Program-made: the position numbers and the translations under genes | Part shown: positions 26,347-35,085 of the stretch, one piece after another | How positions within the stretch are numbered: position 1 is the first letter of the stretch | How the letters are laid out: each line of letters opens with the position of its first letter | Notes under the pieces: model-generated | What the model was told of the DNA's origin: nothing | Databases searched by the model: none | Seen by the model: the letters and a program-made list of their open reading frames with translations, nothing else | Origin: Oscillospiraceae bacterium | Lineage (GTDB): Bacteria > Bacillota > Clostridia > Oscillospirales > Ruminococcaceae | Reading direction: 5' to 3' | DNA: 64,000 nucleotides | Assembly: GCA_017533485.1 (NCBI GenBank) | Contig: JAFXIC010000035.1 | Location: forward strand, 1-64,000

Positions 26347-26390
26347 TGACACAAGAAGCGCAAGCATCTCGGCTTACGCTCCCCTTGTCA
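26347..26390 (-). other. Intergenic stem-loop between the U32 and radical SAM genes
   Basis: An imperfect inverted repeat of about 20 bases per arm (TGACACAAGAAGCG...CGCTCCCCTTGTCA) begins at the U32 stop codon. The minus-strand side continues with ATAAAAAGG rather than a T-run, so it is not a standard terminator. It may stabilise or process the operon mRNA. Confidence 0.4.
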
Positions 26391-27611
26391 TGATTCTTCG
26401 ACTTTTTTCCTGAGGAATGCACCGCCCGGAACTGCGGCACCCTGATATGCCATCGAACAGTCCATCACCGCATGATTGGCACTTTCGATGGATTCTCCAA
26501 GCTCGTTTTGCAGGTCTTTGACACACAGCGCAAACGGCTTAGCGCCCGGCATCAGTATTTCCAATGTATCACCGGCAAAGAAGCGATTGCGCTGACTGAC
26601 ATACAGCCGTCCGTTTTCCGTTTTCCGGACAATCCCGACAACATCAAAATTGCGCACATAGCTTGCGGTGGCATTATGGATACTATCGGTCGGCTGACCG
26701 AAATAAAAGCCTGTGGTATAGGGACGGTGGCTCACCTTCTCCAGCTCCTCCATCACCCATTCGGGCACAGTCGGCCGGTTTTCCTGAAACAGCGCGTCGA
26801 TTGCCATCCGATAGGCGTTCGTTACACCTGCAACATAATATGCCGCTTTGGCTCTCCCCTCGATTTTGAAGGAGGAGATACCGGCTTTTGCGAGGGCTCT
26901 GAGGTGCTCCGCCATGCATAAATCCTTTGCGTTCAGGATATAGCTTCCGTTTTCATCCTCCCCGATGGGGAAGAACTGATTCGGGCGTTTTTCTTCCATC
27001 AGTGCATATTTCCAGCGGCAGGACTGTGCACAGGCACCGCGGTTTGCATCTCTGCCCGTAAAATACTCCGACAGCAGACAGCGTCCCGATATGCTCATGC
27101 ACATTGCGCCATGCACAAAGGCTTCGATTTCGAGTGCCGGCGGTGTTTTCGCCCGCAGCTCCGCAATTTCCTCGATGGAAAGCTCTCTCGCCAGCACCAC
27201 GCGCTCACAGCCCATATTCCAGAGTGCGGAAGCGGTTGCATAGTTGACAACGCCCGTCTGGGTCGAAGCATGGATCGGAAGGTCGGGCGTAATCTCCCGG
27301 ATTTTTGTAATCACACCGAGATCTGCGGCAATCACTGCGTCAATACCGCACGCCGCAGCATCCCGAATAAACGCAGGAAACGCGTCCAGCTCACGGTTTC
27401 TCGGCAGCACATTGACTGTCAGGTATACTTTGACGCCTGCGGTATGTGCATATTCCACCGCTTCCCTGAGCTGTGAAAGGTCGAAATTCTTTGCCGCCGC
27501 ACGCATTCCGAATGTTTTCGCGCCAAGATATACCGCATCCGCACCATACCGGACGGCGGCTTCGAGACATTCCCTGTCACCTGACGGACAAAGCAGCTCC
27601 GGCTTAACCAT
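26388..27611 (-). CDS. Peptidase U32 family protein
   Basis: A 407-residue U32 (collagenase-like) protein. Signatures are ELLCPSGDRECLEAAVRYGA at the start, YLGAKTFGMRA, and the family motif EAFVHGAMCMSISGRCLLS near residue 170, followed by GACAQSCRW. U32 members act with radical or iron-sulfur chemistry in tRNA, rRNA or cofactor hydroxylation as often as in proteolysis, so the protease label is historical. The ATG at 27611 overlaps the mltG stop by 8 bases. Gene order after mltG matches the Firmicutes yrrL-yrrN/yrrO neighbourhood. Confidence 0.92.
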   Translation of the reverse strand: MVKPELLCPSGDRECLEAAVRYGADAVYLGAKTFGMRAAAKNFDLSQLREAVEYAHTAGVKVYLTVNVLPRNRELDAFPAFIRDAAACGIDAVIAADLGVITKIREITPDLPIHASTQTGVVNYATASALWNMGCERVVLARELSIEEIAELRAKTPPALEIEAFVHGAMCMSISGRCLLSEYFTGRDANRGACAQSCRWKYALMEEKRPNQFFPIGEDENGSYILNAKDLCMAEHLRALAKAGISSFKIEGRAKAAYYVAGVTNAYRMAIDALFQENRPTVPEWVMEELEKVSHRPYTTGFYFGQPTDSIHNATASYVRNFDVVGIVRKTENGRLYVSQRNRFFAGDTLEILMPGAKPFALCVKDLQNELGESIESANHAVMDCSMAYQGAAVPGGAFLRKKVEES

Positions 27612-29001
27612 TTCCGCCGTCACCTGTATCCGCGAGTGCAGCCTGTGCCTGCTGGAGTTTAATCGCAGCAAGGTTTTCTTCATGTCCGGCATTATCCTGT
27701 GCATAGAAGATTTCGCCGGTCTGGACATTCGCACAGAAGAAATAATACTGTGTATCATCCGGTCTGAGGACTGCGGTAATCGCATCCTTTCCGGGGTTAT
27801 TGATTGCTCCGGGCGGAAGTCCGTTCTGGATATACGTATTGTATGCATTACACATAATCTCATTCTTAATCGAGAGATTCGGCGCAATGACATCTTCCGC
27901 ATACACTCTTGTCGGGTCGGATTCAAGCTTCGGGAACGTCATCGAATTGTTCATACGGTTATGGAAGACCGAGGATACCATTCGCATCGAAGATATGGTC
28001 GGTGCTTCCGCCTGAACAATCGACGCGAGGGTAATGACCTCATCGAGCGTCATATTCATCGCTTCCATTGCCTTATAATCGGCGTTGGTAAACTTCTTAT
28101 CGAAGTTTGCATAAATCTTCTGGACGACAATCTGCGGGTCCTCATCCACATAAAATTCATAGGTATCCGGGAAACAGTAGCCTTCTCTTGCATAGAATTT
28201 CAGAGAGCTTGTTTCCGGAAGATATTCCTCGAATTTATAGCCATAGCCGCCGGCATTGAAATAGAACAGGAAGTCGTTTTTCGAACAGACCTCATTTTCT
28301 TCGAGGATTTCTGCTGCGCCAAGCAGCGTAAGGCCTTCACGGAATGTGACTTTTACATAATCACGGTCATCGGTATGATTGCTGCAAAGCTCGTGTACCA
28401 TTGCCTCATAGCTCATCGAGGGGCTGACAACGTGTTCGCCCGCGATATAGCTTCCGTCCTTTCCGCTCAGCCGCGAGAAGACCTGAAACAGCTTCGGAAT
28501 ACGGATAATATTCTCTTGCTGAAGCTGCTGTGCGATCATCGCGGTGGTAGAACCTTCGGGGATGGTGATTACCTTTTCGGTAATATCCTTGTCGATGCCG
28601 AGCATTTCCTTTGCGAGTGCAAGGATCGTGACCGCCGCCGTGACAGACAGCGACAGAATCAATGTCAGCAGAATCAGCGAACAGGATACGCCGCGTCCCT
28701 TCTTCCGTCTTCTGCGGCGTCTTCTGCGCCTGCGGGCAGCCTTTCGGCGTGCTTCCGCGTACACATCCTCATCGTCGTCATCCTCATCGTCATCTTCATC
28801 CGCGTCAGCCATTTCTTCTGCCGCAGGCGCGGATTCTTCTGCCGGCGCATCCGCTTTCTTTCCGGCATCCGCGGTATTTTCCTTTTCTTTTCCGGCATCC
28901 GATCCGGCTTCTTTCTCCGGATTCAGAATGGCATCCGCCATTGCGTCCACTTCATCCTGAATCTCATTTTCTTCCCGAATCGGTTGATTCTTTTCAGCCA
29001 T
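27604..29001 (-). CDS. mltG: Endolytic murein transglycosylase MltG (YceG-like)
   Basis: A 465-residue membrane-anchored lytic transglycosylase that cuts nascent glycan strands during peptidoglycan synthesis. The cytoplasmic N-terminus (about 100 residues) is highly charged: an Asp/Glu run around residues 68-78, then ten consecutive arginines before the single transmembrane helix (SLILLTLILSLSVTAAVTIL). The external part has a LysM-like segment and the YceG domain with LASIVQAEAP (conserved Glu), VFHNRM, and NTYIQNGLPPGAINNPG. The ATG at 29001 overlaps the upstream gene by 8 bases. Catalytic domain is intact. Confidence 0.93.
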   Translation of the reverse strand: MAEKNQPIREENEIQDEVDAMADAILNPEKEAGSDAGKEKENTADAGKKADAPAEESAPAAEEMADADEDDDEDDDDEDVYAEARRKAARRRRRRRRRRKKGRGVSCSLILLTLILSLSVTAAVTILALAKEMLGIDKDITEKVITIPEGSTTAMIAQQLQQENIIRIPKLFQVFSRLSGKDGSYIAGEHVVSPSMSYEAMVHELCSNHTDDRDYVKVTFREGLTLLGAAEILEENEVCSKNDFLFYFNAGGYGYKFEEYLPETSSLKFYAREGYCFPDTYEFYVDEDPQIVVQKIYANFDKKFTNADYKAMEAMNMTLDEVITLASIVQAEAPTISSMRMVSSVFHNRMNNSMTFPKLESDPTRVYAEDVIAPNLSIKNEIMCNAYNTYIQNGLPPGAINNPGKDAITAVLRPDDTQYYFFCANVQTGEIFYAQDNAGHEENLAAIKLQQAQAALADTGDGGNG

Positions 29002-29587
29002 GAAACTCCTCCGTTCCGTTCTCTGTGATACAAGCTTGCATTTTCCGGTCATAGATATCATGCGGAAGCGATTCCGCCGTACAGTCGCTGTAACAGATGC
29101 CGAGTGTACGGACAGACGGATACTGCGCGAGGAACCGGTCATAATAACCCCCGCCCGCACCCAGCCGATAGCCCAGCCGGTCATATGCCATCATCGGCAG
29201 AATCATCAGCGTATCTCCGTCCGGCACACAAATCCGTTCCTCCGATATCGGCGGTATGGGAATCCGGTACGCGCCCGCTTCCAGCTCATCCAGCGTGTCC
29301 AGCCGATAAAACGTCATCGTATGGCGATCCGTTTCACATACCGGCAGGGCAAGAATTTTTCCGCAGTCGAGCGTCTGCTGCAAAATACGCTGTGTCTGTA
29401 CCTCCCACGGCATTGCCGCATAGACAAACACCTGCTTTGCGCGGAGATATCCGGGGTGGGCGATGACTGCCTCGGCGATTGCCCGGTCATATGCCGCACG
29501 CACCGCACAGGGCATCCCGTTTCGGATTTCACGCATTTTGCTGCGCAGGGATTTTTTCTGTTCCGTAACAGACAGCACACCGCTCAT
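28994..29587 (-). CDS. 5-formyltetrahydrofolate cyclo-ligase
   Basis: A 197-residue enzyme that turns 5-formyl-THF into 5,10-methenyl-THF with ATP. Seen: KKSLRSKMREIRNGM at the start, the central LALPVCE, and the family signature LGYRLGAGGGYYDRFLAQ near residue 140. The ATG at 29587 overlaps the DJ-1 stop by four bases (ATGA); a longer in-frame start exists but would run into the upstream gene. Second gene of the operon. Confidence 0.93.
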   Translation of the reverse strand: MSGVLSVTEQKKSLRSKMREIRNGMPCAVRAAYDRAIAEAVIAHPGYLRAKQVFVYAAMPWEVQTQRILQQTLDCGKILALPVCETDRHTMTFYRLDTLDELEAGAYRIPIPPISEERICVPDGDTLMILPMMAYDRLGYRLGAGGGYYDRFLAQYPSVRTLGICYSDCTAESLPHDIYDRKMQACITENGTEEFHG

Positions 29588-30129
29588 TTCTTTACAATCA
29601 TCGCTTCTGCCATTTTCTTGCGGACATCTCGGCTCAGCAGACACTCCACAAGCTTCAGGCCGAATTCCATTGCGGTTCCGGGGCCTTTGGAGGTGATGAT
29701 TTTTCCGTCTGTGCAGACCGTATCATACCCGTTTTTCGCGCCCTTCAGCTCCTTTTCAAAACCCGGATAGCAGACTGCACGTTTCCCCTGGAGCAGTCCC
29801 ATCTTTCCGAGCACGGACGGTGCGGCGCAGATCGCGGCAATCCATTTTCCGTGGTCTGCGGCATATTGCAGCGCATTCTGTACGGTTTCGCTCTGGCCGA
29901 GGTTCAGCGTACCGGGCATTCCGCCGGGGAGAATTACCATCTCCAGCGTTTCATCTGCCGTAAATTCTTCTTCTGTGATATCTGCGGTCACAGGAATCTG
30001 ATGTGCGCCAACGATTGTTTTGCCGCCGACACCGACTGTCGTTACTTTTTTTCCTGCTCTGCGGAGACAGTCGATCGGTGTAACAGCTTCCACTTCTTCG
30101 AAGCCGTTTGCCAGAAACACATAAATCAT
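29584..30129 (-). CDS. DJ-1/PfpI family protein
   Basis: A 181-residue DJ-1/ThiJ-type protein. Seen: FLANGFEEVEAVTPID at the start with the conserved Glu, PGGMPGTLNL, and the nucleophile elbow AAICAAPSVLG with the reactive Cys near residue 101. Relatives act as glyoxalases, deglycases or redox chaperones. AGGAGG precedes the ATG. It is the first gene after a consensus promoter and leads the folate/mltG/U32 operon. Confidence 0.92.
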   Translation of the reverse strand: MIYVFLANGFEEVEAVTPIDCLRRAGKKVTTVGVGGKTIVGAHQIPVTADITEEEFTADETLEMVILPGGMPGTLNLGQSETVQNALQYAADHGKWIAAICAAPSVLGKMGLLQGKRAVCYPGFEKELKGAKNGYDTVCTDGKIITSKGPGTAMEFGLKLVECLLSRDVRKKMAEAMIVKK

Positions 30130-30191
30130 CGTTCATCCTCCTTATATGACGGAAATCCGGAAATTCTCCTGATGCGATAATATATCATCTT

Positions 30192-30220
30192 ATTATATCA
30201 TAGTTTTGGTAGAATGTCAA
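30192..30220 (-). promoter_or_regulatory. Promoter of the DJ-1 to mltG operon
   Basis: On the minus strand TTGACA (30215-30220) and TATAAT (30192-30197), spacer 17. It is a perfect consensus. Confidence 0.85.
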
Positions 30221-30242
30221 CGCTTCAAACAGCATTCCGAAA

Positions 30243-30296
30243 CAAAAAGAAAACGAGGGATATGAAGCGGCATTCCTGTCGGTTCATATCTCCCCG
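30243..30296 (-). terminator. Terminator of the scpAB-degV operon
   Basis: A hairpin with GATATGAA/TTCATATC as core stem and GGGG/CCTC extensions, followed on the minus strand by TTTTCTTTTT, about 22 bases after the degV stop. Confidence 0.75.
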
Positions 30297-30318
30297 TTCC
30301 GTCCGTTTTTTTCAGAGC

Positions 30319-31194
30319 TTATGGTTTTCTCCGGTCGCCGAAATAGAATACAGTCAGCAGCCCCGGTCCGCAATGTGCGCCGATAATGACGCCGAGATTG
30401 CTGATAACAACCTCCGCAAGCGTCGGATAGGCATTCAAAAGTTCTGTTTTCAGCCACTGTGCGTCTTCCATACAGTCTGCGTGAAGAATCCGGATTGTCT
30501 GGCCGTCGGGATCCACGAGATCCCGCTTCACACCATCCAGAATTGCAGCGAGTGCGGCTTTTCTTCCGCGCACCTTTGCGGCAACCGTCAGCTTTCCGTC
30601 ATCCGGTACATAAAGTACGGGCTTAATCGAAAGGAGTGCGCCGACCATCGCCGAGGCATTCGATACCCGTCCGCCGCGCTTTAAATACTGAAGATCATCC
30701 ACCGTAAAGCGATGCATAATCCGAAGCTTATGTTCCTCGCCCCAGGCGATCGCGTCATCAAAGGACATTCCTTCCTCTCTGCGGCGTACCATTTCTTCGA
30801 CCAGAATGCCAAGACCGCCCGAAATACAGCGTGTATCCATCGTATAGAGCGTCTGGTCCGGAAATTCCTTGCGGACAGTCTCCGCCGCTTCTGCCGCAGC
30901 GATATGGGAACTGGACATCTCCTTCGACATATCCAGATAAATGACATTCTTTCCGGTCTCCAGCAGTCCGCGGAAAAAGTCTGCATACGTTGCGGCGTTA
31001 ATCATCGACGTGGAATAGACAACACCGCCCCGCATTGCCTCATAGGCTTTCTGGCGGCTTTCCTCCTTACAGTCATCCTCAAATACATCCATGCCGATCG
31101 AATAGGTATACCGGATACAGGGTACCTGATGTGCTTCCAAAAACGTATGCGGCAAGTCCGCCGTAGAGGCTGCCGCGATGATATAATCTGCCAT
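30319..31194 (-). CDS. DegV family fatty-acid-binding protein
   Basis: A 291-residue DegV protein. Typical segments are IIAAASTADLP, the fatty-acid-contacting YSTSMINAATYADFF, VIYLDMSKEMSSSH, DTRCISGGLG and LQYLKRGGRVSNASA. DegV/FakB proteins bind a fatty acid; some deliver it to the FakA kinase, but no fakA is in the window. AAGGAG precedes the ATG. It is the last gene of the site-2 protease/scpAB operon. Confidence 0.93.
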   Translation of the reverse strand: MADYIIAAASTADLPHTFLEAHQVPCIRYTYSIGMDVFEDDCKEESRQKAYEAMRGGVVYSTSMINAATYADFFRGLLETGKNVIYLDMSKEMSSSHIAAAEAAETVRKEFPDQTLYTMDTRCISGGLGILVEEMVRRREEGMSFDDAIAWGEEHKLRIMHRFTVDDLQYLKRGGRVSNASAMVGALLSIKPVLYVPDDGKLTVAAKVRGRKAALAAILDGVKRDLVDPDGQTIRILHADCMEDAQWLKTELLNAYPTLAEVVISNLGVIIGAHCGPGLLTVFYFGDRRKP

Positions 31195-31248
31195 GTTACT
31201 TCTCCTTTTCCGGCATTCCTGCCGTTTGTTTCATATTCAGTCGGCGCG

Positions 31249-31437
31249 TCAGAAGAACGGATTGCCGAACAGGAAGCTGTATATCGCGAACGCCGCGACC
31301 AGCGCAAGCATAATTTTTACGATCTTCTTGATCGTTTTCAGTACGAAAATCAGCACCAATGCGATCACGCCGATCACCAGATACATCGGATTGATTTCCA
31401 AGCCCGTCAGCCATGACAGGAGCAGCGGATTTCCCAT
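31249..31437 (-). CDS. Small membrane protein (62 residues)
   Basis: A short open frame with a strong ribosome binding site (AGGAGGGATATGAG before ATG). The protein has two hydrophobic helices (MYLVIGVIALVLIFVL and IMLALVAAFAIYSFLF) separated by a Lys-rich turn (KTIKKIVK). It fits between the two neighbours on the same strand without overlap, as a real gene would. No family is recognised. Confidence 0.7.
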   Translation of the reverse strand: MGNPLLLSWLTGLEINPMYLVIGVIALVLIFVLKTIKKIVKIMLALVAAFAIYSFLFGNPFF

Positions 31438-31478
31438 CTCATATCCCTCCTATGATTCATACAGACAGATGTTACATA

Positions 31479-32306
31479 TCACGAGAAAAAGGCTTCCGTC
31501 AGCCGATAGTTTCCGAATACGGAAAAGAGTCTCGGTACCGGTGCATACACCATATCCGAAATCCGAAGCCCGTTCGAAAGCTCCAGCCCGACCATGCACA
31601 TTCCTTCGCCCCAGAGTGCGTAGGCACGTTCATTCGCTTCCTCGCTGTTCGCCGTCAGCGATGCACCTTCTATCGTCAGGTCATCCGTATCGCCATATTT
31701 TTCCGCATATACGTCATAATAGGCTTTCGCCTGTTCCGCGTCGCTGAGGGATTCGCCGAGCGCCGCAAATTTCTGATAAAATCCGGAAATATCTTCGGGA
31801 TTCGTCATCGTGTCGATCGGGGTACCGTCCGCTTCCGTCACACTGACCGATCGGATATCCTCGGCGGACTGAATGCCATAGACCTGACAGACATCTGTGA
31901 TAGACGGGCTGTCCGCGAGACTCAGAAATCCCGTCAGCTCATAACAGCGCAGCACGCCTTCCTTTTCCATCACCAGTATTCCGTCACGTTTCCCTTCGGC
32001 TTCCAATGCCAAAAGGCGGTAAAGCGGATATTCTTCTTCGGAAAACCTTGCGCTTCCGGCGGATTCCCCACAGATTTCTTTTGTGATTCCGGTAATTTCC
32101 GGTGCATAAAGCTGTACGATCCCAAGGCTGCATTCCTCATATACCGCATCGTCCAGCGTAAAAACTGCATACTGTGCCTCTGCTTCAGCGTCCTGCAAAT
32201 TGGTACGGATGCGATGCCACATCAGCAGATAGCCTGCCGCCAACAGCAGAAGAAGCGGAATCACAATGCACAGCAGCGTTCGTTTTTTGGATGATTGAGC
32301 CGCCAT
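31479..32306 (-). CDS. Hypothetical membrane-anchored protein
   Basis: A 275-residue protein with a short cytoplasmic Lys-rich start and one N-terminal transmembrane helix (LLCIVIPLLLLLAAGYLLMW), the rest being extracellular, acidic and without cysteine pairs or catalytic motifs that I recognise. AAAGGAA lies upstream of the ATG. It follows scpB by 26 bases in the same operon. Unknown function. Confidence 0.75.
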   Translation of the reverse strand: MAAQSSKKRTLLCIVIPLLLLLAAGYLLMWHRIRTNLQDAEAEAQYAVFTLDDAVYEECSLGIVQLYAPEITGITKEICGESAGSARFSEEEYPLYRLLALEAEGKRDGILVMEKEGVLRCYELTGFLSLADSPSITDVCQVYGIQSAEDIRSVSVTEADGTPIDTMTNPEDISGFYQKFAALGESLSDAEQAKAYYDVYAEKYGDTDDLTIEGASLTANSEEANERAYALWGEGMCMVGLELSNGLRISDMVYAPVPRLFSVFGNYRLTEAFFS

Positions 32307-32332
32307 ATCCGGTTCCTTTCCTCTCCGAAAGA

Positions 32333-32971
32333 TTATTCTGCCTCGATTGTTTCAAGATTCTCCGCTTTCTCGGAGACAAGCCCGTCGGATGCTTCGGCCG
32401 GGGAATCCTCCGCGGCAGCCATCTCATCCTCCAGACGCATCTCAAACATAGTCGGCGCATCGGGATTCGGAAGCGGCGGCAGCTCCGCAAGCGACTGCAG
32501 CCCGAAACAGCGCAGGAATTGTGCGGTGGTACGGTACGTCACCGGTCTTCCCGGCACTTCAATACGCCCCGCTTCTTCCAGCAGTCCGCGCTCTGTCAGG
32601 GTATTGACCGTCGAGCTGCTGTCCACCCCTCGTACACGCTCCACAAAGCCCTTCGTTACCGGCTGATTATAGGCGATGATGGTCAGCACCTCCATCGCTG
32701 CATTCGAAAGCGGCGTATTGCGTTTGATTTCCAAAGCCTGTCGGATCGGCTCGGCATATTCCGCGCGCGTTGTGATCTGATAGGCATTCCCAAGACGGAT
32801 GAGCTGCAAGGCACTTCCGCTCTTGTCATAGATTTCTCCGAGCAAGGCGGCAAGGCGCATCACGGTATCTTCATCCAGTTCGAGTGCCTGTGCAAGACGG
32901 GAAATCTCCATCGGCTCGCCGCCTGCAAACAAAACTGCCTCCAGCGAGGCGCGTGCAAATTCGATATTCAT
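32333..32971 (-). CDS. scpB: Segregation and condensation protein B
   Basis: The 212-residue ScpB (kleisin-associated winged-helix protein) of the SMC-ScpAB condensin that organises and segregates the chromosome. Seen: ASLEAVLFAGGEPMEISRLA at the start and the diagnostic LEVLTIIAYNQPVT-like segment here read MEVLTIIAYNQPVTKGFVE, then GRPVTYRTTAQFLRCFGL. The last 35 residues are an acidic tail. GGGAGAAG precedes the ATG. It pairs with scpA directly upstream. Confidence 0.95.
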   Translation of the reverse strand: MNIEFARASLEAVLFAGGEPMEISRLAQALELDEDTVMRLAALLGEIYDKSGSALQLIRLGNAYQITTRAEYAEPIRQALEIKRNTPLSNAAMEVLTIIAYNQPVTKGFVERVRGVDSSSTVNTLTERGLLEEAGRIEVPGRPVTYRTTAQFLRCFGLQSLAELPPLPNPDAPTMFEMRLEDEMAAAEDSPAEASDGLVSEKAENLETIEAE

Positions 32972-33028
32972 AGCTTCTCCCGGAATTTACGGACACAGAA
33001 CCATTCTTTTTTCCAGCTTATGCTCCTG

Positions 33029-33805
33029 TCATCCGTTTGATTCATCCTGTTCTGTTCCGCCGCGGCGGATGCGTTTTCCGGCTCTCAGCATCTCCGGACT
33101 GCGCATGGTCAGCATCGTACCGTCATCACTGATGAGGATACGCCCCGATTTCGTCAGCTCCAGAATTGCCAGAAATGCCGCAACACGGTCAGTACGTGCC
33201 GTCAGGTCCGCGAACAGCAGCGAAATATTGACAGCCTCATGCTTAAAAAACTGCCGCAGAATATATACAACCTTAGAATAGACGCTGGTGACCTGACGCT
33301 GGATCTTCACAACCGCCTGAATCTTTTCATCCAGTCTGCCCTCATGCTGACCCTGCGGGAGCTTTTTCAGCCCCATATTCGTATAGACCTCTGTGAGCAG
33401 CGTCGGCGGATGCTCCCGCCGATAGGTCATATCCACCGCAAGCTTCATGGGCTTTCGCACAAACAGCACATCTCCGAGATACTGTTCCCGGAGCCGGGCC
33501 GCCGTCAGCTTACAGAGCGAATATTCGATGAGCGCACCCTCCAGCTCCTTTTTGACTGCTTCCGCTTCCTCTGCCTGCGGGAGAAGAGCCGCGGTTTTCA
33601 TCCAGATGAGCTTTGCCGCCATCTCTAAAAATTCACCCGCCAGCTCATAATCCTGTTCGGCGCACTGCTGGATATAGAGAAGGTACTGCTCCAGCAGAAT
33701 CGAAATCTCAATGTCATGGATATTCAGCTTATGCTTCGCAATCAGGTGAAGCAGCAGATCCATCGGCCCGTCAAAGACCGGTAAATGAAACGATAAGCTC
33801 TGCAT
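33029..33805 (-). CDS. scpA: Segregation and condensation protein A
   Basis: The 258-residue kleisin ScpA that bridges the SMC heads. The N-terminal FDGPMDLLLHLIAKHKLNIH is diagnostic, followed by LEMAAKLIWMKTAALLP; the C-terminal winged helix includes FLAILELTKSGRI. The start lies 6 bases after the site-2 protease stop with only a weak ribosome binding site, suggesting translational coupling. scpB follows after 57 bases. Confidence 0.95.
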   Translation of the reverse strand: MQSLSFHLPVFDGPMDLLLHLIAKHKLNIHDIEISILLEQYLLYIQQCAEQDYELAGEFLEMAAKLIWMKTAALLPQAEEAEAVKKELEGALIEYSLCKLTAARLREQYLGDVLFVRKPMKLAVDMTYRREHPPTLLTEVYTNMGLKKLPQGQHEGRLDEKIQAVVKIQRQVTSVYSKVVYILRQFFKHEAVNISLLFADLTARTDRVAAFLAILELTKSGRILISDDGTMLTMRSPEMLRAGKRIRRGGTEQDESNG

Positions 33806-33811
33806 CTTCCG

Positions 33812-34522
33812 TCATCCCAGCATCAGCATCGGAATCCAGTTCGTAATCCAGTACATTCCGTTCATAATCAGTCCGTTCAGCATATTCAGCGGAACGCGGA
33901 GAATCGGAGAATACAGCAGCGCGAAAAAGACAATCCGGACAACCATTTCATTGCGTGCAAGCCATTGTGCAAGCGCACCGCCCTTATTGCCCAGGAAATA
34001 AAACAGCACCTTCGAGCCATCCAGCGGCGGTATCGGAATCAGGTTGAAGACCGCAAGACCGACATTAATGCTCACGAAATAGGCAAGGAATGTTGAAATC
34101 AGCAGCGGCGGATCCATTCCATAGACTTCTGCGTCAAAGGATTCCGTAAGATAATTCAGGTAGTAGTCTGTTGCCATATAAATCCGCATCACAACCATAC
34201 CCACAAATGCTGCAATCAGATTGCTGATCGGGCCGGCCGCCGCGGTGAGCGCCATGCCGCCGCGGATGCTGAATTTACGGTTGAAGCGGTTGGGGTTTAC
34301 GGGCACGGGCTTTGCCCAGCCGAATCCCGTCAGCAGCAGACAAAGTCCGCCGATCGGATCTAAGTGCGCAAGCGGATTGAGCGTCAGCCGCCCCTGATAC
34401 TCCGCAGTTTCATCTCCAAGCTTTTTTGCCATCCATGCGTGGGCAAATTCATGCAGCGGCAGCACCAGAAGGATGACGCAGATTCGCGTCAGGTACAGCA
34501 GCAGATTATCGATATTCAGCAT
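33812..34522 (-). CDS. Site-2 protease family (M50) membrane metalloprotease
   Basis: A 236-residue multi-pass membrane protein. The zinc motif HExxH is in LPLHEFAHAWMAKKLGD near residue 24; the second ligand segment appears in PPLDGSKVLFYF near residue 166. Typical of the short, PDZ-less site-2 protease branch that is often found beside scpA in Firmicutes. Substrate unknown. The gene is first in its operon, with a consensus promoter at 34567-34595. Confidence 0.92.
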   Translation of the reverse strand: MLNIDNLLLYLTRICVILLVLPLHEFAHAWMAKKLGDETAEYQGRLTLNPLAHLDPIGGLCLLLTGFGWAKPVPVNPNRFNRKFSIRGGMALTAAAGPISNLIAAFVGMVVMRIYMATDYYLNYLTESFDAEVYGMDPPLLISTFLAYFVSINVGLAVFNLIPIPPLDGSKVLFYFLGNKGGALAQWLARNEMVVRIVFFALLYSPILRVPLNMLNGLIMNGMYWITNWIPMLMLG

Positions 34523-34566
34523 ATCAGAAATCTCCTTTCCCGGTATCGGAACGAATTGTTCTTCAT

Positions 34567-34595
34567 ATTATACAATAAATTGCGGCTGTTTTCAA
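34567..34595 (-). promoter_or_regulatory. Promoter of the site-2 protease/scpAB operon
   Basis: On the minus strand TTGAAA (34590-34595) and TATAAT (34567-34572) with a 17-base spacer. Confidence 0.8.
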
Positions 34596-34654
34596 GTCTA
34601 AAAAGTGTTTTTTCTGTGAAATCTGATAAATTTTCACGAATTTGAAAAAAAAGC

Positions 34655-34683
34655 TTGCAATTTTCAGCATTATCTGTTACAAT
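34655..34683 (+). promoter_or_regulatory. Promoter of rpmB
   Basis: TTGCAA at 34655-34660 and TACAAT at 34678-34683, spacer 17, divergent from the site-2 protease promoter about 60 bases away. Confidence 0.7.
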
Positions 34684-34720
34684 AATTACTGCACACAAGT
34701 CTGTAAAGGAGGTGCCAGCT

Positions 34721-34912
34721 ATGGCAAAATGCGAAGTCTGCGGAAAAGGCGTTACTTTTGGTATCAAGGTTTCTCACTCTCACCGTCGTTCCAATCGTAC
34801 ATGGAAGCCTAATGTGCAGCGTGTAAAAGCAATTGTGAAGGGTGCTCCCTGCCACATCTATGTTTGTACCAGATGCCTGCGCTCCGGCAAAGTGGAACGT
34901 GCGAATGGCTGA
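34721..34912 (+). CDS. rpmB: 50S ribosomal protein L28
   Basis: The 63-residue L28 of the large ribosomal subunit. Starts MAKCEVCGKGVTFGIKVSHS and contains SNRTWKPNVQ. Two CxxC pairs (CEVC and CTRC) mark it as the zinc-binding form. AAAGGAGGTG lies 6 bases before the ATG. It is a single-gene unit closed by a terminator. Confidence 0.97.
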   Translation: MAKCEVCGKGVTFGIKVSHSHRRSNRTWKPNVQRVKAIVKGAPCHIYVCTRCLRSGKVERANG

Positions 34913-34944
34913 GCCGCTGTTTCTGGCTGAAATTCGTATTCCGT

Positions 34945-34987
34945 AAAAGGGTATTCATTCCGTCGAAAGTGAGTGAATGCCCTTTTT
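34945..34987 (+). terminator. Terminator of rpmB
   Basis: Hairpin AAAAGGGtATTCAtTC / GAgTGAATgCCCTTTTT about 32 bases after the rpmB stop. Confidence 0.85.
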
Positions 34988-35085
34988 GATTATTCCACGC
35001 CTTGCCGGAATTCCCCGTATCCCCCCACTCCACAAGGTTCACAACCACTCTTTACCTTATTCTTCTCAAATATATATGTTTTCAT

